Assembly (NCBI GenBank): GCA_033558025.1 | Contig: JAUCEF010000018.1 | Coordinates: 620,001-684,000 of the forward strand | Source: Phytophthora sp. 'mugwort' | Lineage: Eukaryota; Oomycota; Peronosporomycetes; Peronosporales; Peronosporaceae | Direction: 5' to 3' | DNA length: 64,000 nucleotides | In this document: in pieces, positions 43,170-54,729 of the stretch | How positions within the stretch are numbered: position 1 is the first letter of the stretch | How the letters are laid out: the number at the start of each line of letters is the position of its first letter | Position numbers and translations under genes: made by a program | The notes under the pieces: model-generated | What the model was told of the DNA's origin: nothing | The model's database searches: none | Seen by the model: the letters and a program-made list of their open reading frames with translations, nothing else

Positions 43170-46100
43170 GTGTTACGATTTAAACGGATTAGGTCCACGA
43201 TAATGCAATCGGTCGGAAAAGGGATTCACGCGACGAGAGATCGGTCAAAAATCACCGATGAGAGCTCGCGTCAGCCACTGAAACGCGAACCAGCAGAGTC
43301 ATCGTTCAAGACTGAGCACATACAGCGTTTGAGAAACATTGAAGCGTGGAATACCAAGTGTGTTGTTGAAGACGAGGGCTTTGAGCAACAAGGTAAATTC
43401 AGAAAACTATTCCTAATTCGTTCTACTTTTACCCATATATTTTGTTTCATTATTTTGTATTTTGCAGCGTCTCGCTTTGAATATGATTTCTCAAAGGCGC
43501 TGCAGACCACTGATCACCTTGGTGTTCCAAATCCACTGCGTACCGCGATCTGCTTCGACGTGTTAACAAAAATCAGCAGCAAATTTCCACGATTCCAGAA
43601 CCTCACTCGAGTGACGCGGGAGCAGTTGGAACGATCCACGTACATGAATATTCTAGCGCAGACGTCATGGGTGAAAAATGACGCTAGTACTTTTGTAAAT
43701 GCTGAAGGTTTCGCCGCTGATGCATTCAAAAAATCACTTGCCCAACGAGCATATTTTACAGAACTGAAGGAAGTTTTAACCGAGAAGGAATTGTTGGAGC
43801 AGCATTTGTAAGTATCCTTTTCAAAATTCGGGAAAAGAATTTATCCCCCAACTGTATACTTCGAAGTATATTTTTATATATAATTATTTTTCGTATATCA
43901 CACACCTTGCAGATCTCGCCTGGATTCGCTGCATCAGTTCATGATGAAGAAACTACGCAATAATGAACTCATGGTGGATCGTCTCGCAAATCGATGGGGT
44001 CAGTTGGTGATGCGACAGACGCTGGCAAACTGGAAAAAGATCATTATCCGCAAGAAATACACGCGTGTTTTACTTGAAAAGACTCGCTGGCGCTGGACCA
44101 AGCAACGCGTCATTAGGCTATTTCGTCGGTGGAATGACTACACGGTAACTGAAAAAGTGCGCAAATCTAATGAGCAGATCCAGCTTTATCGCGATAACAA
44201 ACATGACTTTCTAGAACTTCTCGGACGGCTGCAAGTACAGATTGAAGGGGCCAAGGTGGAGATGAAAGCCCATCGTGAGCATCTCGATTTGGCTAAACGT
44301 CACACACTGTCGCTGGAAGAACTGCTTGCCCAACTCGAGTTACGTGTCCGACAAAGTCAAGAACGGAAGTTGCAGACCATTTCCAACCAATGGGGAAAAC
44401 TTTGTTTTGCTTTCGTTGACTGTGAATGCGATTTCCTGCAGAATATGCTGGACGCCGTATCGATAGAAGATTACGTTGATGTTCGCGTTCTGCTCATGAA
44501 AGGGGAGGAATATTCCGATCTCCTTAGTCTTCCTTCCGAACTGTTGGTGCTTCGATGGATTAATTTCCAATTGGAGCAATGTGGAGGACCCTTTCGACAT
44601 TTTTTCCCTTCCAGTGCGGGTTTGATTCAGAACTTTTCGTCCGATATGCACTGCTACTATGCACTTTACCATATCTTACAACGTGTGGTAGCGGTCAAGA
44701 AGCGGCGTCAACCTCCACGACCCGCAAGAATGCAAAGCACATTGTCCCTCCTACCCCGAGCTGCCGTTGACTGCTTTTCCGCTGCTACTGCGTTGTCGAA
44801 GCGCTCGTCTCCAAGTCGAGAGGAGCTGCGAATTATGTTAACAGACCAACTGAATCCAGCATGCCCGGCATTTTTAAGTGACCATGTTCTCAGCGACGAA
44901 ATGGCCAATGATTTGGTCTTTTGTTTGTTTGGGTTCTTGGTATGCGAGCATCCAAGTCTTAATCCTCAATCCTCAGCAGTTGAACAAGTATCGAATCTAA
45001 CGATTATTTGCCCTTGGTACGAAGCCCAATTAGCTTTAAATGATGCACGAGAAATCTGGGATTCTGTTAGATCGCAATGGAACGAACTTCATACCCCGTT
45101 CGACGTCCTGGAGGCGACCAAGATGCCGCCGGAGATGACATCGCCTCCGCAATTACTGGCAAAGGCCAATATCGTCCTACAGAATGCAGTGAATACAGTG
45201 CAATACGCGTGCTCCAAGCGCAGCATCGCGATGAGAGTGTGGGGGAGTTTGCAGCGTCGAGTCCAACAAGATGCACTTCGATTACTCGCGCGTCGGGGAC
45301 GTGAGCAAGTTCCATTTGAACTGGTCGATCGACGCGTCTGGCGCGAGAGGTATATGCTCACCACGCTGCATCTCTCCAAGCTCGTGCAAGTTTTTTTGGC
45401 TCAAAGTGATGACAAACAAAGGATCGAAAATTTGACTGAAGAGCTTGAGCACGTCGAACAAATTCTTGGAGAGTATTATGAGCGCCTGCGTCAGATTTTC
45501 CGCTTCTATGCCAATGTGGACGGCAGTCGAACACTGAGTGGAGATTATGCAGTTGATGAAGCACGTTTCTTTCATAAAATCTCTTCTTGTATGTCGTTAG
45601 GAGAGTTTATCGTGCTCCTTAAAGAGTGTCAAGTGTTTGGTAAGATTCACTCATTCCCCTACGATTTCGTCTACAATGTATTCGAAAAAGTGAGTCCGGA
45701 TGTTGCAGCTTCGATGGGGGCTGCGACGTTAATGCTACCACTTACTCACACGCTGTCTGCGCCTAAACAAGGCCCCGGAAGTGTGTACGGGAGGGAGATG
45801 ACAGCAGCTGAATTCGTGGAGGCACTGGTTCACATTGTTCGGAGTGATCGTGTGCAGTGGAAAGGGGCGGAGATTGGACCAAACACGACTGTAGCTCAAC
45901 GATTCCGGAGGTTTCTAGAAGAGATTGTATTCCCCAATGCCATGCATCCGGATAAAGACAAGAGCAATGTATTTCGGCCGCAATTACTCACGTTCGAGTG
46001 CCGGGAAGTCTTCACCACGTATCAGAAGAAACTGCGAGCAATGTATTCGCACTTTACGAACGAAGTGAAGCCTGAGAGATGCTTTGCCAATCAGGACAGT

Positions 46101-46496
46101 GCTGGGATACGAGGGTCCTTGAAGATGCTGTCAATCAATGGGTTTGTCAACTGCTGCCAGCACTTCGACCTCTTCCGTGATAATCTCCTCCATTTTGACG
46201 ACATTCAGCATATTTTAGCGGAAACGCTGCAGCTCGAAAGGGAAAGCGTCCATTTCGACTTGGTCGGGGTCGCCACAGATTCGACTTCCGAAAGTTTAGA
46301 GACAAGAACATCCGAATTAAAGCACATCTCGAAGCTCGATCAGCCAGAGGAAAATATCTTCCTAACACTGGTTGAATTTCTCGAGGCTCTTGCTGCGGTT
46401 GCGTGCTACTTGAACCCGGACGCATTCGTGCCTCTTGCTGCAAAACTGGACGCATTTTTCAGCGAGCGTCTCGAATCCAGTGGCTTCACCTGCTGA
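43170..46496 (+). CDS. Large unknown protein, three exons, 1,048 residues
   Basis: Exons 43170-43392, 43468-43807 and 43913-46496 join in frame across introns starting GTAAAT and GTAAGT and ending TTGCAG. The N-terminus is basic (MLRFKRIRSTIMQSVGKGIH); an alternative ATG lies at 43203. Exon 3 opens with Trp/Arg-rich helices (RWGQLVMRQTLANWKKIIIR) like IQ-type or SFI1-like repeats, then a coiled coil near 44.2-44.35 kb. The C-terminal third has IFRFYANVDGSRTLSGDY and LGEFIVLLKECQVFGKIHSF, resembling degenerate EF-hand-like segments seen in oomycete proteins. A cytoskeletal or flagellar role is only a guess. The uninterrupted 2.6-kb exon shows the gene is under selection. Confidence 0.75.
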
Positions 46497-47199
46497 GTTT
46501 TACACAAGCAGAATTGTAGGAAGCCGACCATAATTCCAATGGATTTTACTGAGGGTTATGATAAGTGCTTCTGCCACAAAATTGATGCCGAGAGCAATTC
46601 TCTTTGGGTCTGCTATCGGCGTCTCGACGAAGCAATCCGGGGACACACCAATCGTCCGCATTTATAGCCGACGGAGACCCCGAGAGCTCCATACTGTGTT
46701 AAGTGCTTGTAAATATACTACTAGTAGTAGTTAAATAAACTATTACGTGGACCCGAACATGGAGACCATCCATCAACACGAGCTAAGCCCTTCATGGCGG
46801 CTCTCTCCGTTGACATGTTTAACATCAGGGCAACCATACCCGTAACGGTGCCAGTATTTATGCTCATCGTCTCGCGAGTGTGTGCCTTGCGCTGCACCAA
46901 CCACCACAAGAGAATAGGATGCGACATTACGTTGCTCCTGTAAGTGTGCATCGCAAATAAAATGTTTTTGTCACTGCATTTCTAGCAAAAAGCTCGTATC
47001 GTAAAAAACAAATACAACATACTTGCATACTCTTCTTCTAAAACATATTGAAAAAATACAAATACAGTTTTTCGAAAATTTCGATGAGTAGGGAGTACAT
47101 GTTTTAGATTCGGGTAGATTCAAGTCACCACTTAAGATTTGCTTTTGAATGGTCAAGATTTTTTTATTAATAAGTTGAATTGACTGGTAGGCTGGCCGA
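46497..47199. other. Intergenic; no supported gene
   Basis: Contains a 76-codon minus-strand frame (46951-46721) with no recognised motif and AT-rich sequence to 47150. The duplicated promoter block points into this region but no coding sequence of the transporter is found here. Confidence 0.3.
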
Positions 47200-47930
47200 A
47201 ACGTCTATGTTGTGCTTGTTGGTTGAGCTTTGGCAGTTTTGGGAATGCAGCGTGACCACTCCAGCTAGAAAAACCCGCCTTGTACAGCAGATCATTCCCA
47301 TGCCTTGGGCCGTCATCACCCTCGCACATTTTTTTGGCTCGACTGCAACAAGGCTCGTGCTTGTTACAGTACAGTACACTCGGCGTAAGCGAGCCGCTCT
47401 GTTTACCGCATGAGAAATGATGCTCGCACCGTTTCGCGAGCAATTGGTGAAGGCGTCTGTGTAAAGCTAGCACGAGGACACCGAAGACGTACATGTGCAA
47501 GATTGATGAGCACATGCACTGTAACAAATCTGGCTGTACTTCCGCCAAGCCATCGGATCACGGGACACTTAATCATGAGTAAACCCGTGATAGGATGGCG
47601 AGGGTCGATCGTGACGCGTACTCGAAGTGCATGACCAAGTGACTTAATTTCCGTGTCCCGGTTTTGGTCAACTTGGTGACTATTAGTGAAAGAACGCGTG
47701 GTTGAAGCGGGGCGGCAATGCACACGAGCTGTGTGGCGAGCTGTCGACAGAGCGGGTGACGAAGCAGGGCGCCTCTCTACGGCTTGGACAGGCGTCAGTT
47801 CGATTTGAGTGAGAACGACGAGTCACCGTGGTTTTCGCTGCGCGAATGGCGCGCAGTGGGCTGGTTTGAGGTTTACCCAGCACAGTTGAATTAGGATGTT
47901 TGTTCTAGAGATGACCCAAATTTTTGGCCA
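47200..47930 (-). repeat. Orphan inverted copy of the ABC transporter promoter
   Basis: The reverse complement aligns with 49757-50404, the 5' flank of the intact ABC gene, including CGCCATTCGCGCAGCGAAA, AATTAAGTCAC and CATTTCTCATGC blocks and the AAGCACAAC leader just before the ATG. Identity looks roughly 70-80%. The matching coding sequence is absent, so this is a promoter cut off from its gene. It faces left. Confidence 0.75.
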
Positions 47931-48111
47931 ACCTTGTTGGCTACTCAAAGATTAATACTGTACTGTACAACACTTTTTTATCCAAAAGCAGCTTACAGCC
48001 ATCAAGTATAGCAATGGAAATACTTGCATACCCCAGGAAAAATACATGATATCCAAAGTTTAAAAATGTGGCACGAACGTTGTGCCGATGGATGATCCGT
48101 TATGGATTTAT

Positions 48112-49473
48112 ACCGTGGACGCCACACCCTGATACGATTGCCAACCACATTGCACAGACACTCCGGAAACAAAGAACAAAAAGATCGAAATTACACAGGG
48201 ACTACAACCTGACCCCGATGATAGAGAAATCAAGACTCGAGCCTCAGCATCACCATAGGGACAAGCAGCATTAATACAAAGCCCCGCCCAACTATGGGAC
48301 GGCGATGGTCTCTACACGGACTACCAAAACTGAACAATTTATCGGATTGCAATAGGAGTATTTAATTTACGACATGACGGATGACCGCAAGACCGTCAAT
48401 GCCCGGACCCAGACTGCCCCTGCTTAGAAGAAACAACAGGACCACATTATTTGGAATTGTGCCAAAGCACAAACGGCATGGGAATCCTGGATTAGTCCGT
48501 GACAAGGCGAACAATGTTCGACTAGTCAACTACAAAGTCTACGTCAGCGGTTGCGAGTCGATCAGCCCCACCAATATCAATATCCTTCTTATCAATTGCA
48601 CAGCAATGCATCGGAAGATGGACAAATCAACACACAATCGCAATGACTTGCTCTGGTATATCTGGTATACTACAACACCCGCGATGCTATGGCGGCTCCG
48701 TATTGAAGCAGTTTTCAAGGATAAACACAGCAAGCGAGAAATGACAAAGGCCGCAGTGCAGCCGGCCGGGAACTACCAAGTACAAGCCATTGCTAGTGCA
48801 TGGAAGCAAAACCCAGCAAAAAGGATTCAAGGGCTGTGTCTAGACACGTGTCAACAAATAATGAACACCGCATCCAGGAGACCTACAATAATGAGAGTCA
48901 CAGCATGGATACAGGAAACAGCTTATAAGACCAACGGGAGTGGGGGATGGAACGGAGGGTGGGTTCTCTTTTCTCAGAAAGGAGCAAATACACGGACAGC
49001 AGAACGAGCTGGCAGCATGAGAACTGCCTGCAAGGAAAATCAATTCGAAATAGCGGCACAGGTGATCCTCACGGAATCACACCCCTCGCAACGAAGGCAG
49101 GCCTGCAGCATGTGTTCTTGCGCATCAACACACTGGACAAACAAACTCGGAAACACCTGGACAAGCAAGACAATACCCAGGAACCATTACGGAACATCAT
49201 GAACAACCTCTTTGGGACCCTATGGGAACAACCATCACCAGCGAGGCTCCAAGTTCCGCCACAATCGGGGAAAACCAGAACATCGACTTGGTAAACAACA
49301 AACAAGGCGTCATCCAAGATTTCATCAGAAACGCGGTGCCCGCAACACTCGCAGAGTGTTGCGGGCACTCACAGAAAGACATAAGACATAGTATCGCGTC
49401 TAAGAACATATCAGGCTTCTATAGAAAATAAAACATAAAAACCAATAGAACGCCATCTCAAAAAAAAAAACCT
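48112..49473 (+). mobile_element. 5'-truncated LINE with poly(A) tail
   Basis: Plus-strand frames resemble the end of an oomycete non-LTR pol: a LLWYIWYTTTPAMLWRLRIE linker, AVFKDKHSKREM, and a Gly-rich GSGGWNGGWVLFSQKG patch like the first strand of an RNase H domain. No reverse-transcriptase core is present. It ends in a run of A (49459-49470). TTATGGATTTAT occurs on both sides (48100-48111 and 49474-49485) and is a good candidate 12-bp target duplication. The insertion separates the two inverted promoter copies. Frameshifts make it dead. Confidence 0.65.
49336..49368. repeat. Perfect 15-bp stem hairpin near LINE 3' end
   Basis: GTGCCCGCAACACTC and GAGTGTTGCGGGCAC are exact complements around the loop GCA, about 90 bases before the poly(A). 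Some LINE reverse transcriptases recognise a 3' stem-loop; it may serve that role here. Confidence 0.7.
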
Positions 49474-49756
49474 TTATGGATTTATGGATTACCGCGCCGG
49501 GTGTCACAAAGAGGTGCGAACATCACGTGGTCGTAATAAAACCCAGTAGGGTGGGTGATTGTGAGGAGTTCAAGGTCTTGGCGCGTAGTACATCCGTGGT
49601 GGACCAAACCAAGCAGAACTTTCGCGAGATAGGAGCTCAGTCGAGCTTGCCGATAACAAGGTATTTTGCTGAGCCTGGACACAATTGCCCAACGCTGGAA
49701 AAGTGCCCTACTGCCAAGTCTTCGAGTACTTAGAACCGCCAACATGGTTGAACTAT

Positions 49757-50404
49757 AATTTGGGTCATCTCTAGGATTGACAACAGCAACATAACATGCT
49801 GATTCAACTGTGCTCAACCGGTGCTCAGTCCACACAGTGCGCCATTCGCGCAGCGAAAGCCACGGTGACTCTTCGTCCTCGCCCAGATAGAACTGCGCGC
49901 TTATCTAAGCCGTTAATAGGCGCTCAGCTTCACCACCTGCAGCTTCAGCGCGCCGCTCTGTCGAAGCAAGACGCCGGTTCGTTGCGTTACCGTCGCTTCA
50001 ACCACGCGTCTCGCTAGTCACCGAGATGGTCAAAGACAGGGCGCAAATTAAGTCACCTGGCCATGCGATTCGAGTGCGCGTCACGATCGGCCCTCGCTGG
50101 CCTCGTGCTACAGCTATACATGGCACCTATTTGCAAGTCTTTTGCGCTTTTTTGCAAAAGATACGCGACTGTTATCATTTCTCATGCAGTAAACAAAGGG
50201 GCTCGCTTACGCCCAGTGTACACTTAGTGTACTATAGGTACAGTACCACGCACCAGTCTCATGTTGCAGTCAAGCCAAAAAACACGCGAGCGCGATGACG
50301 GCCCAAGGCAATGGGCATAATCTTTTTCCTGTACAAGGGCGGGATTCCTTATCTGCAGTGGCGTGGCTCTTACACTGGTTCATTCCTAAAGTTGCCAGCC
50401 AAAA
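49757..50404 (+). promoter_or_regulatory. 5' flank/promoter of the intact ABC transporter
   Basis: This block precedes the ABC coding region and is the one duplicated at 47200-47930. Conserved islands between the two copies, such as GCGCCATTCGCGCAGCGAAA and TCGCTTACGCC.AGTGTAC, are candidate regulatory sites because they remain while neighbours have drifted. Confidence 0.5.
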
Positions 50405-53400
50405 GTGAAGCACAAACAAAACAACGACAGTCAACTTCAACGTGGTAAAATGGTGACCGAGTTGGCACCTCCCGACCCACAGGTCGGATACAGCTCCGGT
50501 CAGGAAATGATGTCACGTGGTCCATACGCACTGCACGAAGACATTTCCGCCAAGGTTGAGACCGCACTCGGACGCGCCATGGCACAGATGGAAGTGCACT
50601 TCAAGCACGTGTCATTGGCCGCCGATCTCGTACTTGCCCACGACCCGCGACACCATCGACGCGCAGACGCCAAGGGCCAAGAGATTGTCGACCCGCGAGA
50701 CGAGCTACCGACGCTGCCCAATCACGTGATGAAGAAAGTCGCCGCGGTCTCCGCTAAGAAGCATTCCGTTCGAAAGCAAATTCTACAAGATATCACGGGT
50801 TCCTTTCGACCTGGGACGGTCACGCTCGTGCTTGGTCAGTCAGGTGCCGGCAAGTCTGCGCTCATGAAGCTACTGAGCGGCAGGTTCCCAGTGAAGAAAG
50901 AAATCTCCGTGGAGGGTGAGATGACGTACAGTGGCGTTCCACGGGAAATGTTGCTCAAACGTTTGCCCCAGTTCGTCAACTACGTGACACAAGATGACAC
51001 GCACATGCCGACGCTGACGGTCCGTGAGACGTTCGAGTTCGCGCACGAGTGTTGTGGTCCGCATTTGGACGACCGCACGTCAGAGCTTTTGTCGCGTGGG
51101 TCACCAGCAGAGAATGCGTCTGCTCTGCAAGCTGCAGCCAGTGTCTTTAACCACTATCCAGAGATTGTGCTGCAGACGCTCGGACTTGAAGACTGTCAGC
51201 ATACGATTGTCGGCAATGCATTGCATCGTGGCATCTCTGGTGGAGAAAAGAAGCGTGTGACGACCGGTGAAATGGAGTTCGGCATGAAGTACGTGACTCT
51301 GATGGACGAGATCACGACTGGTCTCGACAGTGCTGCGGCCTTTGACATTATCGCGGCACAACGCAGTATGGCTCAGCGTTTTCATAAGACGGTGGTCATC
51401 TCGTTGCTGCAGCCATCTCCTGAGGTCTTCGAGTTGTTCGACAATGTATTGTTATTGAACGAAGGTCGTCTGCTCTACCACGGCCCGACATCCCACGTGC
51501 AACAATACTTCGAGTCACTGGGTTTCATCTGCCCACCGCGAAGAGATATCGCCGACTTCCTGTGTGACCTTGCCACACGTCAGCAGATCCAGTACCAGCA
51601 AGGTCGACCTCCTCCAGGTCATCCCAATCACCCTATGCTTGCAAGCGAGTTTGCTGAGCTGTGGGTGCAGTCTTCATTGTACCAAGTACTCGAGAGCGAG
51701 GACGATGCCCGTTTCGCGGCACTCAGGGATTCTGTTGGTGCTGCGACTTTTATGAAACCTGTCCGTGAATTCCACCAGAGTTTCTGGCCATCCACGTGGA
51801 CGCTCATGAAGCGCCAGTTCATTCTCACCAAGCGCAATCACGCCTTCCTAGTCGGTCGCGCCATGCTCGTGATGATCATGGGTCTCATTTTCGCCAGTCT
51901 CTTCTATCAGTTGGATATGGCGGACACGCAGGTTACGATGGGCGTCATTTTCGCCGCCATGTTGTTCTTGGGACTGGGTCAAGCTGCCATGTTGTCGACG
52001 TTCTACGACTCTCGGAACGTCTTCTACAAGCAACGCGCTGCCAATTTCTATCGGACTTCGTCCTTCGTCTTGGCCTCGTCCGTCAGTCAGATTCCGTTGG
52101 CGCTGCTCGAGAGTCTCGTGTTTGGATCGCTTGTGTATTGGGTGGGCGGGTTCGTCAAAGAAGCCAGCACCTATTTGCTCTTCGAGTTGTTCCTCATGCT
52201 CGTCATCTTGGTCTTCCTGGCCTTGTTCTTCTTCCTCGTCGCAGCGACTCCAAACTTGAGCATCGCCAAGCCCGTGGCCATGGTCAACTTGATGATTTTC
52301 ATCCTTTTCGGTGGCTTTGTCGTAGCGAAAAACACTATTCCCGATTGGTTGATTTGGCTCTACTGGATCGACCCCGTGGCTTGGACTGTGCGTAGTGCTG
52401 TCGTGAGCCAATACCGCAGCAGTAAGTTGGATGTCTGTGTCTACGAGAGTGTCGACTACTGCACGACGTACAACAGAACCATGGGTCAATACGCGTTAAG
52501 CCTCTTCGACGTGCCTCCTGAGAAGAGCTGGGTTGGGTACGGCATCCTCTTCATGATGGGTGCTTACGTCTTCTTCATGATGTTGTCGTACTTTGCTCTG
52601 GAATTTCACCGTTATGAACGTCCCGAGCACATCGCGCTGCCACATGACGAGAAGGAACGTGCTCCCACTGAGGACGAAGAGGCTTACGGCTTACTCAAGT
52701 CTCCGCGAACTGAAACACCCAACGACGAGGTGGTGCTTCGGGTGGACGGCACACGTCCCGAGAGAAAGGTGGACCCTGTCGCCGTCGCCTTTAAGGACCT
52801 ATGGTACACTGTGCAGGCACCCGTTGGTCCTGGCCAACCTGTTCAATCGCTCGACTTGCTCAAGGGCATCACTGGATACGCACTTCCTGGTAAGATCACG
52901 GCTCTGATGGGCTCCACTGGTGCAGGAAAAACGACGCTAATGGACGTGATCGCTGGACGCAAGACAGAAGGAACGATTCGTGGGCAAATTCTGCTCAATG
53001 GGTTTGAAGCTTCGGACCTCAGCGTTCGCCGGTGCACCGGTTACTGTGAGCAGAACGACATCCACTCGACAGGCTCAACCTTCAGGGAAGCAATTACCTT
53101 TTCAGCTTTCCTTCGTCAGGGCGCCGATGTTCCTGATAGTCGCAAGTTTGACTCGGTTGATGAGTGTCTGGAGTTGCTTGGCCTCGAAGAAATCGCCGAC
53201 CAGATGATCCGTGGCAGCTCAATGGAGAAGATGAAGCGTCTTACTATTGGCGTTGAAATGGCTGCACAACCGAGCGTTCTTTTCCTGGATGAGCCTACTA
53301 GCGGCCTGGATGCACGTTCTGCCAAGGTGATCATGGACGGTGTTCGTAAAGTGGCCGACTCGGGTCGTACAGTGCTGTGCACCATCCACCAGCCGTCCAC

Positions 53401-54688
53401 CGATGTTTTCCACTTGTTCGACAGTCTCCTTCTGCTCAAACGTGGCGGCGAGACAGTGTACTTTGGCGACCTGGGCCACGAATGCAGTGCACTCATCAAC
53501 TATTTCGAAGCCATTCCGAACGTTCAGCGAATCACGGACGGATACAATCCAGCCACGTGGATGCTGGAAGTCATTGGTGCTGGTGTGGCAAGTCAACGCC
53601 AAGCTGGCCACGGCAATGACGAGCAACAGGCTGTGAACTTCGTCACGTATTTCAACGCCAGCACGAACAAGAAGCTGCTGGACGACAAGATGAGAGAAGC
53701 CGGTCTGTTCCAGCCGTCAGAGCAATTCAAACCTGTGAGTTTTTCCAAGAAACGTGCAGCATCCAGTACTACCCAGCTACGCTTCCTTCTGGACCGCTTT
53801 TTCACTCTGTATTGGCGCACTCCGTCGTACAACTTGACGCGTCTTTTCATCTCGGTGTTCCTTGGCCTCGTCTTCGGTCTCGTGTACATTAGTGCTGAGT
53901 TCAAGACGTACCAGGGCATCAATAGCGGGTTGGGTATGGTCTTCATCTCGACTGTATTCATCGGCATGGTCTCGTTCATTAGTATTCTACCAATGGCGTT
54001 CGAGGAACGAGCTGCATTCTACCGCGAACGCGCGTCGCAGACGTACAACGCACTCTGGTACTTTGTCAGCTTCACAATTGTCGAGCTCCCGTACGTGTTT
54101 GTGGGTGCACTGCTGTTCACGATCATCTACTACCCAATGGTTGGACTCGAGGGCTTTGCTGATGGTGTCGTCTACTGGATCAATGTGGCGCTAATGATCC
54201 TCTTTCAGGCCTACATGGGGCAGCTACTGGTGTTTGCGCTGCCCAGTATCGAAGTTGCTGCTGTGATCGGCATCCTGTTCAACGCTATCTGCCTTCTTGT
54301 CACGGGTTTCAACCCTCCAGCGATGCAGATCCCTCAAGGTTACAAGTGGCTTTACGCCATCGCACCGCTTCGCTACTCGTTCTCGGCACTCGCAGCCATC
54401 GTCTTTGGCAAGTGCTCTAACGACCAGCTCTTGAGTATCATGATGGCAAGCGCTAGTCCAGGTGGCATCGCTTCGCTCGACCTGTCGGACTATCCTCACG
54501 GCTGCCAAATCGTGCAGAACGCGCCGGCTACGGTCGGAGAGATCCCCGTCCAGACATACGTCGAGGCGGTCTTCGGTATCAAGCACACGCATATCGCCCA
54601 GTACTTTGGCATTATGGTGGGGATGATTGTCTTCTTCCGCCTATTGACAGCGCTGGCCATGCGGTATATCAACCATCAGCAGCGGTAA
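50405..54688 (+). CDS. Full-size ABCG/PDR-type ABC transporter
   Basis: An intact, intronless 1,427-codon gene. ATG 50405 (MKHKQNNDSQ) or ATG 50450 (MVTELAPPDP) may be the start. Order is NBD1-TMD1-NBD2-TMD2, the reverse topology of the pleiotropic drug resistance class. NBD1: Walker A LGQSGAGKSALMK (near residue 143), signature ISGGEKKRVTTGE, Walker B VTLMDEITTGLDS. TMD1 follows with VFYKQRAANFYRTSSF. NBD2: Walker A GSTGAGKTTLM (near residue 836), a degenerate signature MKRLTIGVEM and Walker B VLFLDEPTSGLDA. TMD2 ends in RYINHQQR. The two unequal ATP sites are normal in this family. It exports lipids, sterols or toxic compounds at the plasma membrane. A broken inverted paralogue lies 10 kb to the left. 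Confidence 0.95.
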   Translation: MKHKQNNDSQLQRGKMVTELAPPDPQVGYSSGQEMMSRGPYALHEDISAKVETALGRAMAQMEVHFKHVSLAADLVLAHDPRHHRRADAKGQEIVDPRDELPTLPNHVMKKVAAVSAKKHSVRKQILQDITGSFRPGTVTLVLGQSGAGKSALMKLLSGRFPVKKEISVEGEMTYSGVPREMLLKRLPQFVNYVTQDDTHMPTLTVRETFEFAHECCGPHLDDRTSELLSRGSPAENASALQAAASVFNHYPEIVLQTLGLEDCQHTIVGNALHRGISGGEKKRVTTGEMEFGMKYVTLMDEITTGLDSAAAFDIIAAQRSMAQRFHKTVVISLLQPSPEVFELFDNVLLLNEGRLLYHGPTSHVQQYFESLGFICPPRRDIADFLCDLATRQQIQYQQGRPPPGHPNHPMLASEFAELWVQSSLYQVLESEDDARFAALRDSVGAATFMKPVREFHQSFWPSTWTLMKRQFILTKRNHAFLVGRAMLVMIMGLIFASLFYQLDMADTQVTMGVIFAAMLFLGLGQAAMLSTFYDSRNVFYKQRAANFYRTSSFVLASSVSQIPLALLESLVFGSLVYWVGGFVKEASTYLLFELFLMLVILVFLALFFFLVAATPNLSIAKPVAMVNLMIFILFGGFVVAKNTIPDWLIWLYWIDPVAWTVRSAVVSQYRSSKLDVCVYESVDYCTTYNRTMGQYALSLFDVPPEKSWVGYGILFMMGAYVFFMMLSYFALEFHRYERPEHIALPHDEKERAPTEDEEAYGLLKSPRTETPNDEVVLRVDGTRPERKVDPVAVAFKDLWYTVQAPVGPGQPVQSLDLLKGITGYALPGKITALMGSTGAGKTTLMDVIAGRKTEGTIRGQILLNGFEASDLSVRRCTGYCEQNDIHSTGSTFREAITFSAFLRQGADVPDSRKFDSVDECLELLGLEEIADQMIRGSSMEKMKRLTIGVEMAAQPSVLFLDEPTSGLDARSAKVIMDGVRKVADSGRTVLCTIHQPSTDVFHLFDSLLLLKRGGETVYFGDLGHECSALINYFEAIPNVQRITDGYNPATWMLEVIGAGVASQRQAGHGNDEQQAVNFVTYFNASTNKKLLDDKMREAGLFQPSEQFKPVSFSKKRAASSTTQLRFLLDRFFTLYWRTPSYNLTRLFISVFLGLVFGLVYISAEFKTYQGINSGLGMVFISTVFIGMVSFISILPMAFEERAAFYRERASQTYNALWYFVSFTIVELPYVFVGALLFTIIYYPMVGLEGFADGVVYWINVALMILFQAYMGQLLVFALPSIEVAAVIGILFNAICLLVTGFNPPAMQIPQGYKWLYAIAPLRYSFSALAAIVFGKCSNDQLLSIMMASASPGGIASLDLSDYPHGCQIVQNAPATVGEIPVQTYVEAVFGIKHTHIAQYFGIMVGMIVFFRLLTALAMRYINHQQR

Positions 54689-54729
54689 AATCTGCTGCCA
54701 GTATGATCACTATCTGAAATATATATCTA

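Noticed and set aside
51796..52395. 199-codon frame overlapping the ABC transporter
   Set aside because: Out-of-frame shadow of a strong coding region; His/Arg-rich translation typical of a shifted frame.
51848..52489. 213-codon antisense frame in the ABC transporter
   Set aside because: Antisense shadow of the membrane domain; no independent support.
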